Source: Eulemur rufifrons (lineage: Eukaryota; Chordata; Mammalia; Primates; Lemuridae). From it: a stretch of 64,000 bases of DNA. The stretch is from contig NC_090983.1 of NCBI RefSeq assembly GCF_041146395.1, forward strand, positions 67,299,501 to 67,363,500, written 5' to 3'. The notes below the pieces were generated by a model. That model saw only the letters and a list, made by a program, of their open reading frames with translations. It was not told where the DNA came from and did not search any database. The translations under genes were made by a program, and so were the position numbers. Shown one piece after another: positions 57,545 to 64,000 of the stretch (position 1 is the stretch's first letter; each line of letters opens with the position of its first letter).

Positions 57545-57607
57545 AAAAAAAAGAAGAAGAAAGAGGAGGAGGAGGAGAAAAAGAAGGAGAGAAGAGAAAG
57601 GGAAGGG
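57545..57607 (+). repeat. 63-nt uninterrupted polypurine tract
   Basis: Only A and G from 57545 to 57607 (GAA, GGA and AAG units), continuing with few interruptions to about 57660. Can form triplex-type structures. Frames across it on both strands are low-complexity artefacts. Confidence 0.9.
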
Positions 57608-57665
57608 CAGAGTGGGGAGAGGGAGGGAGACAGGCGAGGGAATGAGAAAGGAAACAGAAGTTTTG

Positions 57666-58551
57666 AGCATTTAGTTGTGAGGTTAGATAAGAGCTTGGGA
57701 ACTCTGAGACTCAGAGAAAATTTGAGAGGGAGAGGAGAAAAGTCTCTATGAGGAGAAGCTGGAGAAGAAGGCACTAAACCAAGGCCTAGGGGGACAAGGC
57801 AAGGGAGAAATTCCTTATGGTGGAAAATGGCTGATATATGTTGAAAACATCAACATCTAATATCCAATCTTAAGTTGCTTCTTGTTCTGCACAAGGCTGA
57901 CATTCCCCACCCCGTCATGTTCACTGAGGTAGCACCAAACTTACTAAAAGAGTTATTAACACGCCATTCACCTATTGGTGCTTATGTCAAGAATTAAAAA
58001 GGAAAAGTAATATTTCACCCTTTTCGGTGAGTGATATAGGGCAGAGAAAGATGAACAGCCACAGATAAACTTTAAGATAAACTGCGGAATCAAGAATGAG
58101 GTGGGAAAAGGAAAATAGAGCAGAAGGGACCAGGGAAACAAACACCTGTTAAGAACCTACAGGGATACTGAGAAGGGGACAGGTCCTCTCTGATTACACA
58201 CATGCAATGCATGTTTATGCATGTGTAGTGTATCTATGAACATCCTGAGACATGTTCCGGGATTTTTATTTGGGTAACAAAAGAAGGGACCATCTCAGGA
58301 AACTAGAGGACCACAGCCAAACATCTAATGCAGAAGTGGATGAATGTTGATAGACTATGACAATATTCATAGCTGTCTCCAAGGTCTTCTTACCCACGAG
58401 TTTCTCTTCTGGTCCCTGAGTCAGCACTCTTTGCCTGAGGGGTGGATCACTATAGCCTGGAACTAAGAACCGAATTGAGTATTTGAACGGGTTTTAAAGT
58501 CCACAGCAAAGACATCATTTCCTAGCCAAGGCTTTCACTTGCAGAAACCAT
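57666..58551. other. Unique noncoding stretch
   Basis: Nothing recognised. Directly precedes the LTR described next. Confidence 0.4.
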
Positions 58552-58556
58552 GTTCC
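58552..58556. repeat. Left target-site duplication of the LTR
   Basis: 'gttcc', identical to 59281-59285. Confidence 0.65.
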
Positions 58557-58634
58557 TGAAAGAGACGAAGTGTTTCAAATTTTCTAAAAGGATTGGTTGG
58601 AAATGTCAAAAGACCTAAAGGAACAAAAACTAAG

Positions 58635-58640
58635 TTTATT
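58635..58640 (-). terminator. Polyadenylation signal of the LTR
   Basis: AATAAA on the minus strand, about 78 bases from the 3' end of the LTR, where an R/U5 signal is expected. Confidence 0.5.
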
Positions 58641-58767
58641 TGAAAAGAATACATTGGAAAGAGAAAAGAGGCATTTGTTCTTCCACACTGCAGTAAGGCG
58701 ATTGATGGGCAGATGTTTGCGGAGAAATGGAAGAGAAAGTGTCCAACTGCGGTGAGGGGACACCGGC

Positions 58768-58774
58768 TTTTATA
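58768..58774 (-). promoter_or_regulatory. TATA box of the LTR
   Basis: TATAAAA on the minus strand with GC-richer flanks. Transcription would start near 58743 and run leftward. Intact motif, activity unknown. Confidence 0.5.
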
Positions 58775-59280
58775 CCCACTGCTGCTCCGTCTGCTAGGGC
58801 TCAATCTCAGGGAAGGATGGGAATAGACCCCCCAGGCCAACTAAGAAATCTACTGTTCAACATCTCTCTGGGAAGACTGCAATCTTCAGAAAAAATCTCC
58901 CTGTTCAACAGGGCACACAGATTGGTAGAATAGCTGGAATTGGGGCAGTGTCTGGGAGAGGGGCCTAATAGGACTCAGACAGATTCACTGGCTCTGGTGT
59001 AGGTCAGGGAAAACGGAGACTTTCTGAACACGCCTGGAAACCAATCAACTACCTTAAGTTTTGTAGGAAAATAAATATCCAGTTTTTGCAACCTAAGTAA
59101 CGACTAAATAGTAAATGTCACTGCACTAAGCAGGGAAATCCCTAAATATCTCTATTTCCAGCCCTGCTTTGTTCTGATCTCCATTCCTACAACCATGGCC
59201 ACCATGCTAGAAAGCTCCTTCAGTAGGAGTGAAGATCCAGGGCAGAACTGAGGGATTGGCCTTAGATAGGAATGTGGACA

Positions 59281-59285
59281 GTTCC
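59281..59285. repeat. Right target-site duplication of the LTR
   Basis: 'gttcc', identical to 58552-58556. Confidence 0.65.
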
Positions 59286-60853
59286 TCCCCGTTTAGGACA
59301 TAGGGTGGAGTATATGGACACAGATGCCATAGGTGGGTAATTGAGGTGGTGGGAGTTAGACAAATTCTTCTCTTATGGCTTAAATTTTCTTAGTCAAATA
59401 TAAATCAGGTCAAAAACTGAGAATGAGAATAGGTAAAAAGATATCACAGATTGGAGATAAGAAAGAAGTTTTAAAAACATGATCTGGGAAAGTCAACAGA
59501 GCAGAGAAATGCACCATAATTTCCAAGAAACATTAAAGGCAGAGAATTAGATTTAACCAAGGTTAGAGTTTTTACCAAGTGAGTGTGTAAAAGAGAGAGT
59601 TGATGGTGTATTTTATTATTGCCACCTATTATTTTAGCAAACTATGTCAATCAGAGCTGTCTGACCAGCATGGGACTGTGAATTGAGTGAAAAACAACTG
59701 TAATATTGTTGAGCCACTGAGATTTTAGGAGGCTGTTGGTTATATCGGTTAAAGTTAATTAACCTAATATGTACTTGTTAAAATCTTGGCCATTTCTTTA
59801 TTCAGATTAAGCAATGATATGGAAATTAAAATCTATATAATATAGGGATTTCTAGTTCCACTTGCCTTTCATATTTCCCTGTGTGTCTTGTCTCTCAATT
59901 TATATTCTAACTTTGATGTCTTAAAATGCTTTGCAGTTTCAAAGCAACTACTATGACACTTTTTTCCTCCATAAATAATTGCTTAATAAATGAATGAATA
60001 GGACTAGATAGGTGCCTTATAAGATTTAGATTTATACCAGTTGTATTCTATTAGTAAATTCTTTCTTCTATTCTTTTTCAGAAGGTAGTGGTAGATAAAA
60101 GGAATGAGAGTTTGTTTTCTTAGTGAAATGTATGCATGTAGTGAGAGTCTCTGAGAGGTATGTTTCATACACCATACACGATGAAATAAAATAATCCTCA
60201 CTCAGACCTGGATGCTGAAATTTTTCTTGGCAGTTCACAGTGCCATGTTTCTTCAATGGCAGTGTCTCCAGGCAGTGCATACTTTTGTTGGAGACCTTTG
60301 GGTTATGACATTTGCCTTTGCCCAAATATGCCACTGAGAACACAGGGTAAAGTTTTCAAAAGAAATCCTATTTTTCTATCTGCAGGAAACATGCACATTC
60401 AATCGTAAGAGCACTGACAATAAGATGCAATTAACTATTGCACTAACCCACATGAATTTTTTTGTATGCCAAGTAGCTATTTTGAAGGGTTGTTAAAATA
60501 TAATTATATTTCCTAGGTGTATTCTTGTGGAACTGAAGATGGAGAACTCAGGATCTCAAAATATGTAGTTATTAGAATGTCTATACCCTCCTTCCACCTG
60601 CCATGATTTTCCTTAAAGAATAATGCAGATAGAATCACAAGCTATCACAGGATGGAAAGAAATTAAGAGTGTATTTGGTTTATCCTTTTATTTCTAAACC
60701 AGACTAAACCTAAACTTAAAATGGGTCCCAAGAGTGCTCTAAGACTGAGGAAATTGCACTTGGTAGAGTACATGTCCCAGGCTACTCTGAAGTCAGGGAA
60801 GTGACCATTTTCACCAATTTCTATTATTATTTCTATTTTCCCTTCTTTTCTTA
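59286..60853. other. Unique noncoding stretch
   Basis: No gene or clear repeat. A 'gcttaataaatgaatgaata' tail near 59982-60000 resembles an L2/MIR end but is too short to call. Overlapping reverse frames at 60004-60343 have no domain. Confidence 0.4.
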
Positions 60854-60907
60854 CTTTTTTCCTTCCTCCCTCCTTCCTTCCCTCCTTCCTTCCTTCCCTC
60901 CTTTTCC
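60854..60907 (+). repeat. 54-nt uninterrupted polypyrimidine (TTCC)n tract
   Basis: Only C and T from 60854 to 60907, mostly TTCC and TCCC units. Extends less perfectly to the left to about 60838. Confidence 0.9.
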
Positions 60908-62459
60908 ATTAAACACTGATGCAGTGTCATCACTTTCTCCCAGCTTTAGATCTTATATTCTGCCTCTACAATTCAAAAAGGAAAGTGTAATGAACAATTT
61001 TAAGACAAAATTTAACCTGTAATTTTTCAACTTTACCTTTGAAAAGAATCTGATTACTTTTTAATAAGATGGATTTACTCTGCTGGGGATTTTGGTAGTA
61101 ACTATTCGATAAAGAAATCCTAGGGAAGGAACAGAATACTGAAGATAGAAATTTACTTGATGATCTTACTCAAAAACTGTTTTCGCCACTTCACTACAAA
61201 TCTCAGAAATATAAAGTGGATTGCAGATGTTTCTAGTTTCAAATATTTTATCCCATTCTTTGGACTTCACTTATTTGGCTGTACTCATGCTCACAAGCAC
61301 CAGCTCGTGTGTGATCTAACCAAGTGAACCCTCCTTAGGGCCACACATGCACTCACCGTGTGCAGACTGGTCCCTTTCACTAAATGTTGGCCCATCGCTG
61401 CTTGCCAATCCTGTCTCCACAGAATCTTCTCAAGCAAGCTCTAATGCACTCACCCTTATCCGTAAGCCTTGCAATTTTGAGGGCTATACTGTGTATACAG
61501 AGTACACACTGGTCCATGTATATATAAGGATTTTAACAAATCAGTCTCACGATGTATATTTCATATTCTTTCCCTTTTACTTTTTATTCGGCAATGTTAG
61601 ATTGCAGCCTTTCCTTTGTGACTTTCCTCTGTGCACAGTATTTTCTTCACTATTATACTGTTAGATGACTTACTTTGAGAAAATATCTAATCCTAGTCCT
61701 TTTCCTCAGGCAAAATTGAACAAATCTAGCCCCAAAATTAAAAAAATATATATATTTAAAACGTTAAAAAAGATCCCAATAAGATATTTATTAAACTACT
61801 TCAATATTTAACAACTTTTATCTTCTATAATTTATTTGCTAACATGTCTATCTATATGTGTGTATATATCTGAAATCATTTATAAAGGCAAATGTATGTT
61901 TCATTATACCTCATATTCTATGAAATATTTTTTATTGCCTTCCTTTAAAATAAAATGGACTCCATGAAGGATGTACAATATCTGAATTGGTAGCACTTAA
62001 CAATTAGGTACTTAGCAATGCTAATGTCAGATGCCAGACAAACTGGATGTCAAACAAAGACTCGCTTGACTTCACATTTGGTGTGCTCTGCAAAGCTGGC
62101 TACGGTTAGACATTTCAGAATACAATAGCAAAGTAATGTTTAGAAGCTGGCAGAGTGACTTTGGATATGATGCATAGAAAATAGGAATTCAAATACCTGG
62201 CATTAGAATAGAAAATTTGGAAGGGGCAATACTTCTTAGAAAGCAACTAACCTTGTAAAATTTGTGCTCACTTAGGTTTTACACTTTCTCTCTTGTTGAA
62301 ATGGGCAAATGTGTATATAAAAAGCCCTACATAATAAAAAGTTCATCATGTTTCTTTTGATTTTCATCAGTTTAGATGTTTGTGGATCACATTTAGCAAT
62401 TTGCTGTATACTTTGAGTAAGGCTTACAGTACCTCTAATATCATACTTCTCATTTCTAG
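60908..62459. other. Unique noncoding stretch
   Basis: No gene or confident repeat. The 105-codon frame at 61347-61664 has no domain. A small TA run lies near 61746-61756. Confidence 0.4.
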
Positions 62460-62750
62460 TATTTCACTTGTCTTTTTTTACAGTTTTTAACCCTTCCAAA
62501 ATCTTTATCTTTTCATGCATGCATCCATATTTTCTACTAAATTCCTTAGCATATTAACACAGTCAGATTGGGGCCATCTCCAAGTCTGGTTTTATTTTAT
62601 CTTTTAACGTGAGGTTATTTTTTCCTGATTTTTGTGGGTGTCAGATAATTTTTTATTCAATGCCAGATACTGTGTATTGAAATAAGTTGAGATCAAGGCA
62701 AATAGTATTTATGCATGGAAACAAGCATGGCTCTTTGTCAGGGCAATAGA
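62460..62750 (-). mobile_element. Ancient L1M/HAL1 5'-region relic, antisense
   Basis: 'gaggttattttttcctgatt', 'tttttattcaatgccagata' and 'ctgtgtattgaaataagttg' resemble the antisense of the 5' region of old L1M/HAL1 elements ('gaatgccagacattgtg'). Very diverged. Confidence 0.45.
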
Positions 62751-62884
62751 ATGAAGGATTGAATCAATCTAGTCTTAAAATTCTTCCAATGGTAAACAGC
62801 TGCTAATATGTACTTCAAATGAATTTTGATATGCCTGAAGAATTTTCTAAGAAGTTCTGCTCTACCTTCAGCTTTCAGCAGTTG

Positions 62885-62965
62885 TTGTATACTAAAAAAC
62901 ATTGAGTTATATACTTTAAGTAAGTGAATCATATATTATGTAAATTATATGTCAATAAGTTATTT
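62885..62965 (+). mobile_element. L1M 3' terminus, sense
   Basis: 'gttatatactttaagtaagt', 'gaatcatatattatgtaaat' and 'tatatgtcaataagttattt' match the last ~80 bases of an old L1M ('tgtacactttaaaatgggtg' ... 'atatctcaataaagc'). Confidence 0.5.
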
Positions 62966-63269
62966 TCAAAAACTGGTTATATGCATGAATTAAATTTGAT
63001 TAACATTCCAGAGGTTTTTTTCTTTAATATATTCAATAAGCTAACACAGAGATTGTAGAGAATATTTTGAGTGAAATGTACCCTAAAATTAATTAAATCT
63101 CTGGTATATATACATATCATATTGTAAAAAAAAAGAAGTCTATAACAGTGTCCTACTACCACTTTTCATGAACACTAAGAATACAACTAGGAAAAATCAA
63201 ACATGCACGTAATCTCCCAAAGTAATATGGTCCTACATTGTATGGTAGTACAAAGATATTAATCATATG

Positions 63270-63500
63270 GTAGAAACAATGAGGGCAAACTATTTAATAT
63301 CATGTTGCAGGCAGAAATTGCTAGCGAAGACTTCATAAATAGGTGGTATTTGAGCAGGGCTGAGAAAGTTGATTAGGAGGATCCTTATTCAGAGTATGGG
63401 CAATACTATACATAAAGGCAAAAGACATGCAGTGGTTCAGTGTGCCAGGAAGTGTGTATGTTAGAATTGCAATTGGTACAAATAAGAGTAAGCCCTAATA
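63270..63500 (+). repeat. Ancient degenerate mammalian repeat, same class as 1830-2080
   Basis: 'taggtggtatttgagcaggg' and 'ggcaaaagacatgcagtggt' match the second half of the repeat class seen at 12170-12490 ('ggtggcatttgagctgggcc', 'gcaaaggc'). Diverged. Confidence 0.45.
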
Positions 63501-64000
63501 AAGGATCTTACACAAGAAAATTTTTCTCCAGTGACCAATATTTCTCATTTAAAACAAATTCAGAGGTGAGAAGTTGCTACTATTGGTGCAGAGGCTTGAT
63601 GATATAGGGACTGGCACTGCCATGTTCTACATTCCAGTGGTGCTATAGGTGAATGGCATTGGGCAATGAGCCAACACTGTTCAGGGCACAGTTTTCTCCA
63701 CTTATCATCTCATAAGCACAGATCTTTTCTGCCCCTCCATCCACTCTAGGCAGGGAGAAGAGGATATGCAGATGGATAGAAGCCTTCTTCAAGTGAGGCT
63801 TTGTGTTTTCATTGAAGTTCTGAGAGTATTCCCTAGGGTCTTCGCTAGAACTTTGTCAGAAAGTCAGTGCTCAACTGCAAGGAAGGTTGACAATTGATAA
63901 AGAATTACAAAGTCAATTGGAGATAAAGAACAGACAAAAGGGAGTTGAAATGGATCTTAAAGGGGCCAGTCAACAGCTTCTCTCAGAGGATGTCAACAAG
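63501..64000. other. Unique noncoding stretch to window end
   Basis: Nothing recognised; no feature is obviously cut by the window edge. Confidence 0.4.

Larger units (their letters stand above)
58557..59280 (-). mobile_element. Solo retroviral LTR, 724 bp, antisense
   Basis: On the minus strand the element reads TGTCC... to ...TTTCA, so it has the canonical TG...CA ends, and it is flanked by the exact 5-bp repeat 'gttcc'. Inside, a TATA box TATAAAA (plus-strand positions 58768-58774, in the context 'gggtataaaagccggtg' on the minus strand) is followed 134 bases later by AATAAA (58635-58640) and ~78 bases to the end, a U3-R-U5 arrangement. No primer-binding site, gag, pol or env sequence is next to it, so it is a solo LTR left by recombination. 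It does not match any LTR family I remember from human DNA, so it may be specific to this lineage. The duplication length fits ERV1 or ERVL; class is open. Confidence 0.65.

Noticed and set aside
57532..57774. Low-complexity frames on both strands rich in Ser/Phe or Lys/Glu
   Set aside because: Produced by the polypurine tract.
1..64000. CRISPR arrays, operons, phage or plasmid genes
   Set aside because: No spaced direct repeats of the right kind, no dense gene packing and no prokaryotic signals; the Alu, MIR, L1 and L2 content fixes the window as primate nuclear DNA.

Overview
This window looks like a gene-poor stretch of primate nuclear DNA, most likely from a strepsirrhine (lemur or loris lineage). 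Two full dimeric Alu elements (27666-27998 and 28944-29280) carry the right-monomer wording 'gagctaggctgacgccac' that I associate with strepsirrhine rather than human-type Alus. Three LINE-1 3' ends (4925-5192, 14306-14464, 42568-42937) share a G-rich 3' UTR with a 'tacccc...aatatg(c/t)tgaaataaa'-type tail that also fits that group. The species assignment is inference; the mammalian and primate assignment is firm. I found no protein-coding exon I can defend, no functional RNA gene, no CRISPR array and no bacterial or viral gene cluster. Open frames stay at or below 124 codons, show no recognisable domain except LINE-1 relics, and are what AT-rich noncoding DNA produces.

Layout. 1-4.9 kb: mostly unique sequence with MIRs and one unnamed ancient repeat. 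4.9-9.4 kb: a strepsirrhine-type L1 tail, an L2 tail, an LTR-like relic and a long antisense ancient L1. 10.7-14.7 kb: a solo MLT1-type LTR, then a nested composite in which an ancient L1 ORF2 relic is interrupted by an LTR-like insertion and followed by two MaLR pieces, a younger L1 tail and a MER5. 16.9-21.9 kb: antisense L1, L2, a hAT-like MITE, an Alu monomer and a rearranged L1M. 21.9-27.5 kb: a 5.6-kb stretch nearly free of recognisable repeats, the best place to look for conserved regulatory DNA. 27.5-33.1 kb: an Alu inside a MIR, a 52-nt purine-pyrimidine alternating tract, a second Alu with a perfect 17-bp target duplication, a nearly complete Tigger-type transposon, a MaLR LTR and a long L2. 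33-41.5 kb: mostly unique. 41.5-49.1 kb: LTR relics, a near-perfect 26-bp inverted repeat, an L1 with 5' inversion and a duplicated G-rich 3' UTR, and several L1M pieces including one that keeps its 5' UTR but lacks its 3' end. 51.4 kb: a truncated 5S rRNA retropseudogene. 57.5-60.9 kb: polypurine and polypyrimidine tracts around a 724-bp antisense LTR that keeps TG...CA ends, a TATA box, a polyadenylation signal and a 5-bp target duplication.

Nothing here works together as a pathway. The history is layered retrotransposition: L2, MIR and L1M first, then MaLR LTRs and Tigger/hAT DNA transposons, then Alu and late L1. I do not see an undescribed biological system. The most interesting items are the solo LTR at 58557-59280, the L1 at 42363-42947 with its 116-bp 3' UTR duplication, the isolated inverted repeat at 42228-42330 and the 5S retropseudogene at 51411-51489. 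Family names come from memory of repeat consensus sequences, not from a search; confidence is lowered where only the class is clear.
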